Shown: piece after piece, positions 34,622-42,942 of the stretch | Numbering within the stretch: position 1 is the first letter of the stretch | How the letters are laid out: each line of letters begins with the position of its first letter | DNA from: Prolixibacter bellariivorans ATCC BAA-1284 | GTDB lineage: Bacteria; Bacteroidota; Bacteroidia; Bacteroidales; Prolixibacteraceae | Direction of reading: 5' to 3' | Assembly (NCBI RefSeq): GCF_000621705.1 | Contig: NZ_JHXO01000010.1 | Location: 62,001-126,000 of the forward strand | Length of the DNA stretch: 64,000 nt | Program-made: the position numbers and the translations under genes | The notes under the pieces: generated by a model | Database searches by the model: none | Seen by the model: the letters and a program-made list of their open reading frames with translations, nothing else | What the model was told of the DNA's origin: nothing

Positions 34622-34629
34622 CAAATTTA
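34622..34629 (-). promoter_or_regulatory. Candidate -7 element of serS
   Basis: TAAATTTG on the minus strand. It sits immediately beside the T run of the rplU-rpmA terminator, so termination and re-initiation are only a few bases apart. Confidence 0.5.
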
Positions 34630-34634
34630 AGCAT

Positions 34635-34678
34635 AAAAAAATCTCCTGCCTCATTACCGGAGTAACAAAACAGGAGAT
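34635..34678 (-). terminator. Terminator of rplU-rpmA
   Basis: ATCTCCTG (34641-34648) pairs with CAGGAGAT (34671-34678), with an inner CCGG-centred stem. Six T follow on the minus strand. Confidence 0.88.
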
Positions 34679-34705
34679 AAATATCGTTGAGCTGAATACG
34701 GTCGT

Positions 34706-34975
34706 TTATTCAGCAACTTCTACATACGGTTCTACCGTTACGTAGGATCTGTTGTTCCGTTTTTTCTGGAATTTTACGGTTCCGTCGATCAGGGCAAACA
34801 AGGTGTGGTCTTTACCCATACCTACATTATCACCCGGATGATGAGCGGTACCACGCTGACGTACCAAAATGTTACCAGCTTTGGCAACCTGGCCGCCATA
34901 AATTTTCACTCCCAGTCGTTTACTTTCCGATTCGCGACCGTTTTTGGAACTACCTACTCCTTTTTTATGTGCCAT
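34706..34975 (-). CDS. rpmA: 50S ribosomal protein L27
   Basis: 89 residues. L27 reaches the peptidyl-transferase centre with its N-terminal tail. The chain [20 protein letters not shown] and the core [34 protein letters not shown] are diagnostic. There is no Firmicutes-type cleavable N-terminal extension: the protein starts directly with AHKKG. It follows rplU after 19 nt, the near-universal order, and ends at a strong terminator. Confidence 0.99.
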   Translation of the reverse strand: MAHKKGVGSSKNGRESESKRLGVKIYGGQVAKAGNILVRQRGTAHHPGDNVGMGKDHTLFALIDGTVKFQKKRNNRSYVTVEPYVEVAE

Positions 34976-34994
34976 GGTAAAATGTTTTTAACGT

Positions 34995-35306
34995 TTACGC
35001 AACTACTTCAGCAATTTGAATTTGAGTAAAAGACTGACGGTGTCCGTTTTTTACCCGGTAACCTTTCCGGCGCTTTTTCTTGAAAACAATTACTTTGTCA
35101 CCTTTTACGTGTGTAAGCACCTTGGCAGTAACCTTAGCCCCTTCCACTACGGGAGTTCCAACTTTTACTTCGCCTTCGTTGTCAACCAGCAATACTTTGT
35201 CGAATTCTACGTCAGCGCCTTCTTCATTCTGGAGACGATGTACGAAAAGCTTCTGGTCTTTTTCAACCTTGAACTGCTGTCCGGCGATTTCTACAATAGC
35301 GTACAT
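34995..35306 (-). CDS. rplU: 50S ribosomal protein L21
   Basis: 103 residues from the ATG at 35306 ([15 protein letters not shown]); a frame reaching 35348 adds 14 residues not found in L21 and is rejected. The L21 signature is the C-terminal [22 protein letters not shown] that binds 23S rRNA. An ~80-nt leader separates the ATG from a near-perfect promoter, long enough for a ribosomal-protein autoregulatory structure, though I could not fold it. rpmA follows 19 nt downstream. Confidence 0.98.
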   Translation of the reverse strand: MYAIVEIAGQQFKVEKDQKLFVHRLQNEEGADVEFDKVLLVDNEGEVKVGTPVVEGAKVTAKVLTHVKGDKVIVFKKKRRKGYRVKNGHRQSFTQIQIAEVVA

Positions 35307-35393
35307 TTCTGTTCTTTTAACTGTTATGTCCGGAAGGCGGATATACAATTAATATACATCACTTGAAGAGCCAACTCGGATTTATTTGGATTG

Positions 35394-35425
35394 CAAAAGT
35401 ATGCATTCTGGTTTTGATTACCAAA
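35394..35425 (-). promoter_or_regulatory. Promoter of rplU-rpmA
   Basis: On the minus strand TTTG (35425-35422), 20 nt, then TACTTTTG (35401-35394). Both elements match the Bacteroidota consensus at ideal spacing. Confidence 0.8.
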
Positions 35426-35520
35426 GTATTAACCAAAATATTTTTGACTTTACTCACGCTATAAATCAACCCTGCATGGTGGTTTCATCCCTTTACCCCT
35501 TAAAATCCCTAAACTATTTT

Positions 35521-35528
35521 TATATTTG
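35521..35528 (+). promoter_or_regulatory. Candidate -7 element of the bifunctional nuclease gene
   Basis: TATATTTG, exact TAnnTTTG, 33 nt before the ATG. No convincing -33 element. Confidence 0.55.
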
Positions 35529-35561
35529 TTCTCATAGTCTTTATGATACCATTAAGACCTG

Positions 35562-36173
35562 ATGAGAAAAATAAAACTTAATATTCTTGGATTATCCTAC
35601 AGTCAAACCCAGTCGGGAGCCTATGCTCTTGTGCTGTCGGAAGAAGATGGTAACAGGAGAATTCCAATCATAATCGGCGCCGTAGAGGCGCAGGCAATTG
35701 CGATTCAACTTGAAGGTTTGAAACCTCCCCGACCGTTAACCCACGATCTGTTTTTAAACACGGCGTTGGCCTTTCATATCGATGTCGTTGAAGTTTTCAT
35801 CCATAAGCTGGAAGAAGGCATCTTTTATGCCGAACTCGTTTGCGAACAAGACGGAAGTAAAATAACTGTCGATTCGCGTACTTCGGACGCTGTAGCCCTC
35901 GCCCTCCGTTTTGAATGTCCTATCTATACTACGGAGGATATTCTGGATAAAGCGGGTATCATACTCGATTTCGAGGAAGAGGAAAGCGAAGAGGACGAGA
36001 ACTCAGACGCAGAGAAAGAAATGGTTGGACCGGAAGATGACGAAGATTCTGACTATTCTGTTTATTCTACCGAAGAGCTCAACACCATGCTTGACAAAGC
36101 TGTCTCGGAAGAGGATTACGAAAAAGCCTCCGAAATCAGAGACGAAATATCAAGAAGAAAAAAAGAAGATTAA
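35562..36173 (+). CDS. Bifunctional-nuclease-domain (DUF151) protein with UVR motif
   Basis: 203 residues. Residues ~1-135 are the BFN/DUF151 domain: GLSYSQTQSGAYALVLSEEDGNRRIPIIIG, EAQAIAIQLEG, PRPLTHDLF and SRTSDAVALALRFECPIY. The family has reported DNase/RNase activity in plant and mycobacterial members. An acidic linker (~137-165, mostly Glu and Asp) leads to a C-terminal UVR motif (~168-200: LNTMLDKAVSEEDYEKASEIRDEI), the helical hairpin by which UvrB and UvrC touch each other. The fusion suggests docking to a repair or other nucleoprotein complex. It is first in a run with a nucleoside symporter, thyA and folA. Confidence 0.9.
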   Translation: MRKIKLNILGLSYSQTQSGAYALVLSEEDGNRRIPIIIGAVEAQAIAIQLEGLKPPRPLTHDLFLNTALAFHIDVVEVFIHKLEEGIFYAELVCEQDGSKITVDSRTSDAVALALRFECPIYTTEDILDKAGIILDFEEEESEEDENSDAEKEMVGPEDDEDSDYSVYSTEELNTMLDKAVSEEDYEKASEIRDEISRRKKED

Positions 36174-36192
36174 TTCATTTTCACAGGCATTT

Positions 36193-37464
36193 ATGAACAA
36201 TACTAAAATGCGCTTAATATTGATGAACTTTTTAGAGTTCTTCGTATGGGGCGCCTGGATGATGACTTTAGGCACGTATGCTTTTGGCGTGAAGCATTGG
36301 GATAGTGCCGAATTTGGCATTATCTTCTCCACAATGGGAATTGCATCGCTGTTTTCACCAGCGCTATTTGGTATTATCGCCGACAAATGGGTAAAATCAA
36401 ACGTTTTGTTTGGTATACTACATTTACTCTTTGCTATTACGCTATGCATATTGCCAATGATTAATAATCCGTGGGTGTTTTTTGGATTCATGTTGTTAGC
36501 CATGTGCTTTTACATGCCAACCATTGCACTTAATAATTCCATTGGATTTGAGTTGCTTGTGCGGGAAGGAAAAGATCCGCAAGTGGCCTTTCCTCCTATC
36601 AGGGTTTGGGGTACTATTGGTTTTATTGCAGCTATGTGGATTACCAATATCGTTAAACTAGCTGTACCTGATATTTTTACGAAAGGATATTTTGCCGGTT
36701 ATAGCTTTTTGATTGGAACAGCGGGTGCAGTTGTTTTGTCTATTTTTACATTTACACAAATTCCTTCCATTGAGCCCGAAAACAAAATGAAAGGCTCTAA
36801 AAAACTGGTCGACAAATTAGGATTGCAAGCTTTTAGTCTGTTCAAAGATTCTAAAATGGCTGTGTTTTTTATTTTTAGCATTTTGCTGGGAGCCGCACTT
36901 CAACTCACGAATGCTTATGGCGATGCATTCATTAGCAGTGTAAATCATCCGTTCACTAAAGAATATAGTACCATAATTCTATCTGTCTCTCAGGTATCGG
37001 AAACACTGTTCATTCTTACCATCCCATTCTTTTTACGCCGGTTTGGTATTAAAAAAGTAATGCTGATGAGCATGTTCGCATGGATGTTGCGTTTTGGCTT
37101 ATTCGGTATTGCGGGGCCAACCCTGTGGGGCATTGTATCGATTTTTGCTTCATGTATTGTGTATGGTATGGCTTTCGATTTCTTCAACATTTCAGGAGCT
37201 TTGTTTGTAGAAGAAGCAACAGGCGAGAAAATTAGAAATTCAGCCCAGGGAGTGTTTATGATGATGACCAATGGAGTAGGTGCTGTGCTTGGGAATGTTG
37301 CTGCAGGATATGCTATAAAAATGTTTTTTACCGGCAGCAATGGTTCGCTAGATTGGCCATCTATCTGGTATACATTCGCAATATATGCATTGATTGTTGC
37401 TATTTTATTTATGGTTTTGTTTAAATATAAACATACTCCTAAAAAGAAATTGGAACTATCATGA
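36193..37464 (+). CDS. Nucleoside:H+ symporter family MFS transporter
   Basis: 423 residues from the ATG at 36193; the open frame extends upstream across the nuclease gene in another frame, which is not coding. Twelve membrane segments are evident. Features of the nucleoside:H+ symporter branch (NupG/XapB type) include the N-terminal FLEFFVWGAWMMTLGTYAF, SLFSPALFGIIADKWV between helices 2 and 3, and RVWGTIGFIAAMW. It likely imports nucleosides across the inner membrane, which suits its position between the nuclease and thyA-folA. It is visibly more AT-rich than thyA: lines 36421-36480 and 36841-36900 have 21 G+C in 60, against 33 in 60 at 37561-37620. Confidence 0.9.
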   Translation: MNNTKMRLILMNFLEFFVWGAWMMTLGTYAFGVKHWDSAEFGIIFSTMGIASLFSPALFGIIADKWVKSNVLFGILHLLFAITLCILPMINNPWVFFGFMLLAMCFYMPTIALNNSIGFELLVREGKDPQVAFPPIRVWGTIGFIAAMWITNIVKLAVPDIFTKGYFAGYSFLIGTAGAVVLSIFTFTQIPSIEPENKMKGSKKLVDKLGLQAFSLFKDSKMAVFFIFSILLGAALQLTNAYGDAFISSVNHPFTKEYSTIILSVSQVSETLFILTIPFFLRRFGIKKVMLMSMFAWMLRFGLFGIAGPTLWGIVSIFASCIVYGMAFDFFNISGALFVEEATGEKIRNSAQGVFMMMTNGVGAVLGNVAAGYAIKMFFTGSNGSLDWPSIWYTFAIYALIVAILFMVLFKYKHTPKKKLELS

Positions 37465-37499
37465 ATGGACAATGAGCTGAGCTCATGAAAATTTAGACG

Positions 37500-38294
37500 A
37501 TGAAACAATACCTCGATTTACTCCAGCATGTTCTCGATAATGGTGCTCCGCGTGAGGACCGCACCGGAACCGGAACCCTTAGTGTTTTCGGTCACCAGAT
37601 GCGTTTCGATTTGTCGGAGGGTTTTCCGGTATTGACTACCAAAAAGCTGCACCTGAAGTCGATTATTCACGAACTACTTTGGTTCCTGAAAGGTGAAACC
37701 AACGTAAAGTATTTGCAGGAAAACGGCGTACGAATCTGGAATGAATGGGCTGACGAAAATGGCGAACTGGGGCCTATTTATGGTTACCAGTGGCGGTCGT
37801 GGCCTACACCGAAAGGTGAGCACATCGATCAGATTTCCAATGCCATCGATCAGATAAAAAATAACCCGCTTTCGCGCCGCATCATTGTGAGTGCATGGAA
37901 CGTTGGGCAACTCGACGAGATGAATTTACCGCCGTGTCACATCCTCTTTCAGTTTTATGTAAATGATGGTAAACTTTCGTGCCAGCTGTACCAGCGAAGT
38001 GCTGATATTTTTCTGGGTGTACCCTTCAACATTGCCTCGTATGCTTTGCTGACGATAATGATGGCACAGGTAACCGGATTGAAACCGGGCGATTTTGTGC
38101 ATACATTAGGTGATGCGCATATCTATAATAACCATATGGAGCAGGTAAAACTGCAGTTGACGCGCGAACCGTATCCGCTGCCGCAGATGAAAATCAATCC
38201 GGAGGTGAAAAGCATTTTCGATTTCAAATACGAAGATTTCGAGTTGGTCGGTTACCAGTCGCACCCACACATCAAAGGAAAAGTATCGGTATGA
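37500..38294 (+). CDS. thyA: Thymidylate synthase
   Basis: 264 residues, classical ThyA of E. coli length. It methylates dUMP to dTMP using methylene-tetrahydrofolate and yields dihydrofolate. The active-site Cys is in [13 protein letters not shown]. The dUMP phosphate-binding arginines are in REDRTGTG and [26 protein letters not shown] carries the Asp/Asn pyrimidine contacts, and the C-terminal [10 protein letters not shown] closes the site. A perfect 6-bp hairpin (37472-37486) sits just upstream. Its last codons overlap the start of folA (ATGA), coupling the enzyme that makes dihydrofolate with the one that recycles it. Confidence 0.98.
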   Translation: MKQYLDLLQHVLDNGAPREDRTGTGTLSVFGHQMRFDLSEGFPVLTTKKLHLKSIIHELLWFLKGETNVKYLQENGVRIWNEWADENGELGPIYGYQWRSWPTPKGEHIDQISNAIDQIKNNPLSRRIIVSAWNVGQLDEMNLPPCHILFQFYVNDGKLSCQLYQRSADIFLGVPFNIASYALLTIMMAQVTGLKPGDFVHTLGDAHIYNNHMEQVKLQLTREPYPLPQMKINPEVKSIFDFKYEDFELVGYQSHPHIKGKVSV

Positions 38295-38779
38295 TTCATC
38301 AGAATATCTCCATCATTGTAGCCATTGCCAAAAACTATGCAATTGGTAGCAACAATAATCTGCTGTTTTATTTACCTGATGATCTGAAACGATTCAAGCG
38401 GATTACAACTGGTCATCCCATTATCATGGGAAAAAACACGTTGTTGTCACTCCCTAACGGTCCACTTCCCAACCGAAGAAATATTGTTATCTCACAATCA
38501 CTGGAATCATTCGAAGGTGTTGAAATTGTTCGGAGTATAGAAGAAGCCATTGAAAAAGTGAAAAACGAAAAGGAGGTATTTGTTATTGGCGGAGGGATGA
38601 TTTATGAACAATTCTATCCTATCGCAGGAAAACTCTACCTAACCCTGGTACATGAGAAGTTTGATGCCGATACTTTTTTCCCAGAGATAGACTATACTGA
38701 ATGGGAAGAACTGGAACGGGAAGAGCATCACGACAAAAAGAATAATTTCGATTACACTTACCTCACTCTTCAGCGTTAA
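38291..38779 (+). CDS. folA: Dihydrofolate reductase
   Basis: 162 residues, the typical chromosomal size. It reduces dihydrofolate to tetrahydrofolate with NADPH. Motifs in order: [29 protein letters not shown] (N-terminal strand, Met20-type loop and substrate Asp in LPDDL), [14 protein letters not shown], the NADPH loop NRRNIVIS, and [15 protein letters not shown] with the cofactor-binding GG. The C-terminal half [17 protein letters not shown] is standard. Translation is coupled to thyA by a 4-nt overlap. No resistance-type features are evident. Confidence 0.98.
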   Translation: MIHQNISIIVAIAKNYAIGSNNNLLFYLPDDLKRFKRITTGHPIIMGKNTLLSLPNGPLPNRRNIVISQSLESFEGVEIVRSIEEAIEKVKNEKEVFVIGGGMIYEQFYPIAGKLYLTLVHEKFDADTFFPEIDYTEWEELEREEHHDKKNNFDYTYLTLQR

Positions 38780-38802
38780 GCTATTCGAATTGCTTTCCTT
38801 AT

Positions 38803-39600
38803 TTATCTGTTTTGTCGTAGTACTATTCGGTGCATCAGGTAAAAAATGGCAATCATTCCGAGAGCAAGACCAACCTCCTCAAAAAGCAACCTTCCATTAT
38901 CATCTGGCAATTGATTTTTCGCAATCGATATCAATGGATTACCATCCAGCCAGGAAAAGAAAATGAGAAAATTCCAGGCAATGTGAAAAATAATACTCGA
39001 AAAAAGTGATCGGGTAGTGACATATAACAAACCGGAAACCACCCCTAACAGGAGGGCCGTGAGCAGGTGTTCATTCCCCCATTGTGCCAGTGAGTAAAAA
39101 AAAGAGGAGATAACAATTGCCTTGGTAACATTGAGTTTTAGCAACATGTGCCCCAATAACATTCCCCTGAAAAAGAACTCTTCAATTAATGGCAACAGGA
39201 TGACAAATAAGATGAACGTTAAAGGATTAGGAGTCAATCCAAATGGATGAGGATTCATTCCTCTGAGATCGATGGGTTGCAGAAAATGCAATGGCCCTGC
39301 CCCTAAAGCAAAAACAACTGTTAACAACATTACCATCGGGATAACGAGTGTAGGCAATGCCCGAATCCTTAAATCAACCGCTTTTGCTCCGCAAAAATTC
39401 ACACCAGCATACAAAATCAGCATTGTTACCACCCATATTCCGCCATGAAATAGGAAATTATTGCCCTCCCAGTGAAAAAGCTCTGAGATACCCAGAAGCA
39501 TCCAGATGGCTAAAACGACAATAGAGCCAACAAAAAACAACCATTTTAGTGGTGGCAAGTACTGATTGGAATAGGAGGTAAAACTGAATCTTTTTTTCAT
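38803..39600 (-). CDS. CPBP-family intramembrane protease
   Basis: 265 residues, about eight membrane segments. The CPBP catalytic set is present: E140-E141-x-x-x-R145 (PLIEEFFFRGMLLG), a histidine at the second box (WGNEH, His178), and His206/Asn210 in IIFHIAWNF. This is the third member of the family in the window, and it shares little outside these motifs with the other two. Substrate unknown. It converges with folA at a 23-nt gap. Confidence 0.87.
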   Translation of the reverse strand: MKKRFSFTSYSNQYLPPLKWLFFVGSIVVLAIWMLLGISELFHWEGNNFLFHGGIWVVTMLILYAGVNFCGAKAVDLRIRALPTLVIPMVMLLTVVFALGAGPLHFLQPIDLRGMNPHPFGLTPNPLTFILFVILLPLIEEFFFRGMLLGHMLLKLNVTKAIVISSFFYSLAQWGNEHLLTALLLGVVSGLLYVTTRSLFSSIIFHIAWNFLIFFSWLDGNPLISIAKNQLPDDNGRLLFEEVGLALGMIAIFYLMHRIVLRQNR

Positions 39601-39745
39601 AATCCTAATTTCAATACACCTATCGATACGAATGATGCTGAAATGAAATTAGAATCATTAATCGAGACAATCAACTTTTTTCCGTGAATGGCCGATTTTA
39701 TATGGTGAAGGCCGTAAACTTTCTGACGAACGGAATTTCTAACAC

Positions 39746-39774
39746 AAAAAAATCCCCGGATTTTGGTCCGGGGA
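39746..39774 (-). terminator. Terminator of ppa
   Basis: TCCCCGGA/TCCGGGGA stem (39753-39774) with seven T on the minus strand. It lies 10 nt past the ppa stop. Confidence 0.92.
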
Positions 39775-39784
39775 ACTATCTTGT

Positions 39785-40459
39785 TTAATCGTCAAGCGAT
39801 AAAAGTTTTCCTAAGTTCTCGAAGCGTTGGCTATAATCGGCAATCGATCGTTTGATCACCTCTATCGCTTCATCATGTTCGTAAATATGCGTAATCTCCG
39901 AATTACGAACTTCATCCGGGATATCCTTGTAGGTAAGGAAATAGTGTTTCAACCGGATGATAATGTTTTCAGGAACATCTTTGAGTGAAGTAAAATGACT
40001 GTAGACAAAGTCATTATCCAGAACCGCAATGATTTTATCATCCGCTTCGTTCTTGTCAATCATCCGAAAACCACCGATAGGACGAGCCGATACCAGAATA
40101 TCACCGTGATGAATGGCCTTCTCAGTCAATACCACAATATCAATCGGGTCACCATCACCTTTTATTCCGGGACGCCCGGTTTTCTCGCTACAATAATCAC
40201 CGACCTGTTTGCCACAATACGTCTGTGGAATAAAACCGTACAGAGCGGGAACCACATTGGAATACCGCTGAGGGCGGTCGATTTTCAGGTAGCCTGTATC
40301 TTTATCTACCTCGTACTTAACGGTATCTGTTGGAACCACTTCAATATAAGCGGTCACTTTTTCCGGAGCTTCACTACCGATATGCACTCCGTGCCAGGGA
40401 TGCGATTTATAGCGCAACCCCATCAGCCGGCCTATCGGATCCGAAAATTTATCAGCCAT
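39785..40459 (-). CDS. ppa: Inorganic pyrophosphatase (family I-like)
   Basis: 224 residues. It hydrolyses the pyrophosphate made by biosynthetic reactions. The metal-binding signature is GDGDPIDIVVLTE (DxDPxD type) followed by GGFRMIDKNEADDKIIAV with the conserved Asp and Lys. The RYSNVVPALYGFIPQTYCG segment carries the Tyr used in phosphate binding. It is longer than E. coli Ppa (about 176 residues), with an extended N-terminus (MADKFSDPIGRLMGLRYKSHPWHG) and a C-terminal helical end, a form common in this phylum. It is monocistronic, with its own promoter and terminator. Confidence 0.93.
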   Translation of the reverse strand: MADKFSDPIGRLMGLRYKSHPWHGVHIGSEAPEKVTAYIEVVPTDTVKYEVDKDTGYLKIDRPQRYSNVVPALYGFIPQTYCGKQVGDYCSEKTGRPGIKGDGDPIDIVVLTEKAIHHGDILVSARPIGGFRMIDKNEADDKIIAVLDNDFVYSHFTSLKDVPENIIIRLKHYFLTYKDIPDEVRNSEITHIYEHDEAIEVIKRSIADYSQRFENLGKLLSLDD

Positions 40460-40479
40460 AGTTCATTTATTTTAAGACA

Positions 40480-40514
40480 CAAAACTAAACAAAAGATTCA
40501 AGGACTGGTTCAAA
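40480..40514 (-). promoter_or_regulatory. Candidate promoter of ppa
   Basis: TAGTTTTG on the minus strand (40487-40480) with TTTG at 40514-40511; the spacing of 23 nt is slightly long. Confidence 0.5.
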
Positions 40515-40549
40515 CCTGCCTATTATTCAACTGAACAACATCTTATTCT

Positions 40550-42922
40550 TTACCCAGTTTTCTTCCCTGCCACTACCACAATGGACTTCCTCAGTTCATT
40601 ACCCTGACCGTCAATTAAGGTAATGAGATGTTTCCCTACCGACGGACTCACTGGCATCTGGTGCTTTCCTGTTGTTTGCCCGAGGTATTTATCATCGAGA
40701 TGCCAGTAAATCACAGCATCCGGATTGGCATGAGCTGCTTCCAGTATAACTTTCCCGGGCGAACCATCCAGTTGTACGGGCACAAACACCTGGTTGTTTT
40801 CCCGCGGGTAAATCATCTCCATCACTTTTGAGGCAGGTGTTTCGGCACAATCAGGCCGAAAAGGCGGCAGCGGTTTGTACAACGTATTTCTTCGCTTATA
40901 GTACCACTCCATTACGGGTGGCAGCACAAACCACGATTTGTGAATCATTTTGTCCACCGCCACACACTGACTTGTTACCTGCCATTTCCCGGTCGGATCG
41001 AGGTGCACCAACCGGTGAAACGGACAGGCTTTTGTGTTCAATCCTTTCAGCATAATCCACGTCGTATCGGCATCGGTACAATAGGGTCCCATCCGATATC
41101 CGCTTTCGCGACATAAGGGGACTCTGACCATCTCATCCACCGGCTGCGTAAACCACTTTCCGGCAGGAAGCAGATGGAAAATATCGAACATGATGGGCGC
41201 GGCAGCTGTTGTTCCGGTCAGCCCGGGACGACCTTCGCCGTCGGCATTGCCGCACCAAACGGCTACCAGGTAATTCCTATCGAGCCCCACGGCCCAGCCA
41301 TCACGGAAGCCAAAGCTGGTTCCGGTTTTCCAGGCAACCTTCCAGGAAGAGGCGAATGATTCCCAGCCGGCTTCTTCCGACGGCCGATGGACCTTCAACA
41401 ATGCTTCAAAAGTTAACCATGCGGCTCCGGCCGAAATTGGAATATTTTTCGCTTCCAGTTTCGAATAATTCTTTTCCTGGTAAGACGGTTCCCGGAAATC
41501 ATTCGCCAATGCTTTTCCGTCCGCCGTTTCGTAATGTATAAGGATGCGTCCGAGCGACGAATAAGCTCCGGCCAAATCCCACAAATCCACTTCGCCGCCT
41601 CCCAAAATCAGCGAAAGTCCGTAATGCCCAGCTGGTTGGTTTAGCGTGGAAAAATGCAATTGCTTCAGCAATGAATGAAAACGGGCGACGCCGAAATCAC
41701 GCAACATACGGACGGCCGGAATATTCAGCGATTTGGACAATGCCATGGAAGCGGGAACGGCTCCTTCAAATTTCAGGTCAAAGTTCTGCGGACTGAATCC
41801 ACCGATATTCGTTGGAATATCCGGAATCAACGTGTTGGGAAGAATTAAACCGTCATCCTGCATAGCGGCATAAAGGAAAGGTTTCAGGATACTTCCCGAA
41901 CTTCGCGGAGCAGTTACCACATCCACATCCCCGCCATGTTCACCGTTCCCCCTGTCCGGATCGTTTCCAATGTATGCGAGCACCTCTCCTTTTTCCATAT
42001 TCAACACCAAAGCCGCCGCGTTAAAAACGCCGTTGGCTTTAAGAGAAACAAGATGTTGCCGGACCACATCGTTCACATGCTCCTGCAGATTACGCTCTAT
42101 AGTCGTTTTAATGCGTTCACCAGAATGTTCAGTTAAAACCCGGTTCAACAACTGTGGAGCAATTCGCGGAATAGCATAAACTTTTTTCGGAAGCACCTCC
42201 AGTTTGGACAGCCGGCAGGTCATCGAGTCAATTTTCCCCTGATGTTCCAGCCGGTCAAGCAACCGGTTTCGTTTCGCCAGCAACAGCTTGTTTTGCCTTC
42301 CGGGATACATCAGCGAAGGCGCGTTGGGCAAAACGGCCAGCGTAGCTGCCTCGCTCCACGACAACTGGTCGGGACTGCGACCGTAATACCGCCAGGCCGC
42401 TGCGTCCAACCCGACAACATTTCCCCCGAAAGGAGCATGAGAAGCATATAAACACAGGATTTCATCCTTGGAATAACGCACCTCGGCACGGACAGCCAGT
42501 GCCATTTCCACCAGCTTTTGCCAAAGGTTACGCGGTTTTCCCTTCCGGGAAAGACGAATGAGCTGCATGGTAATCGTGCTTCCTCCGCTAACAATTCGCC
42601 CGTTCCGGATATTCTGAATCATCGCGCGTCCCAGTGCCAGTGGATTGACCCCGGGATGCTGGTAAAAATGCTCATCCTCAAAAGCGAGAACCGCGGTTTT
42701 GTACTTTTCCGGTAACGATTTAATTTCGGGAAAACGCCACTGCCCGTCATTGGCGATGTGGGCACCAAGCAATGATCCGTTTTCGCTTTCGATGACGGTA
42801 GAGCAAGGGTCCGAAAAAAGTGGATTGGGTAGGCTGAACCACCAAGACACGAAAAGTGCCAGCAGTCCACCACCAACATACATCTTCCACTTTTTCCGAA
42901 CCCTCAACTTCCTCATGCTCAT
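40550..42922 (-). CDS. pbpC: Penicillin-binding protein 1C
   Basis: 790 residues. A bifunctional class A PBP of the PbpC branch with one N-terminal membrane anchor. The glycosyltransferase domain (about 55-230) shows AFEDEHFYQHPGVNPLALGRA with the catalytic Glu and GGSTITMQLIRL. The transpeptidase domain (about 270-570) shows SxxK (SGSILKPFLYAAM), SxN (ALSKSLNIPAV) and KTGTSFGFRDGWAVG. The C-terminal ~90 residues are the BiPBP_C domain specific to PbpC. It lies 20 nt after the alpha-2-macroglobulin gene, the same pairing as yfhM-pbpC in E. coli, where it is thought to repair peptidoglycan after protease attack. Confidence 0.95.
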   Translation of the reverse strand: MSMRKLRVRKKWKMYVGGGLLALFVSWWFSLPNPLFSDPCSTVIESENGSLLGAHIANDGQWRFPEIKSLPEKYKTAVLAFEDEHFYQHPGVNPLALGRAMIQNIRNGRIVSGGSTITMQLIRLSRKGKPRNLWQKLVEMALAVRAEVRYSKDEILCLYASHAPFGGNVVGLDAAAWRYYGRSPDQLSWSEAATLAVLPNAPSLMYPGRQNKLLLAKRNRLLDRLEHQGKIDSMTCRLSKLEVLPKKVYAIPRIAPQLLNRVLTEHSGERIKTTIERNLQEHVNDVVRQHLVSLKANGVFNAAALVLNMEKGEVLAYIGNDPDRGNGEHGGDVDVVTAPRSSGSILKPFLYAAMQDDGLILPNTLIPDIPTNIGGFSPQNFDLKFEGAVPASMALSKSLNIPAVRMLRDFGVARFHSLLKQLHFSTLNQPAGHYGLSLILGGGEVDLWDLAGAYSSLGRILIHYETADGKALANDFREPSYQEKNYSKLEAKNIPISAGAAWLTFEALLKVHRPSEEAGWESFASSWKVAWKTGTSFGFRDGWAVGLDRNYLVAVWCGNADGEGRPGLTGTTAAAPIMFDIFHLLPAGKWFTQPVDEMVRVPLCRESGYRMGPYCTDADTTWIMLKGLNTKACPFHRLVHLDPTGKWQVTSQCVAVDKMIHKSWFVLPPVMEWYYKRRNTLYKPLPPFRPDCAETPASKVMEMIYPRENNQVFVPVQLDGSPGKVILEAAHANPDAVIYWHLDDKYLGQTTGKHQMPVSPSVGKHLITLIDGQGNELRKSIVVVAGKKTG

Positions 42923-42942
42923 TCGTCCATCTTCCGGGAAAA

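Noticed and set aside
35911-36192. N-terminal 94-residue extension of the symporter frame
   Set aside because: It is out of frame over the nuclease/UVR gene, has no membrane character, and the symporter fold starts at the ATG at 36193.
37472-37486. Hairpin upstream of thyA as a terminator
   Set aside because: Perfect 6-bp stem, but without a U-tract (it is followed by AAAATTTAG), so it cannot be called a terminator.
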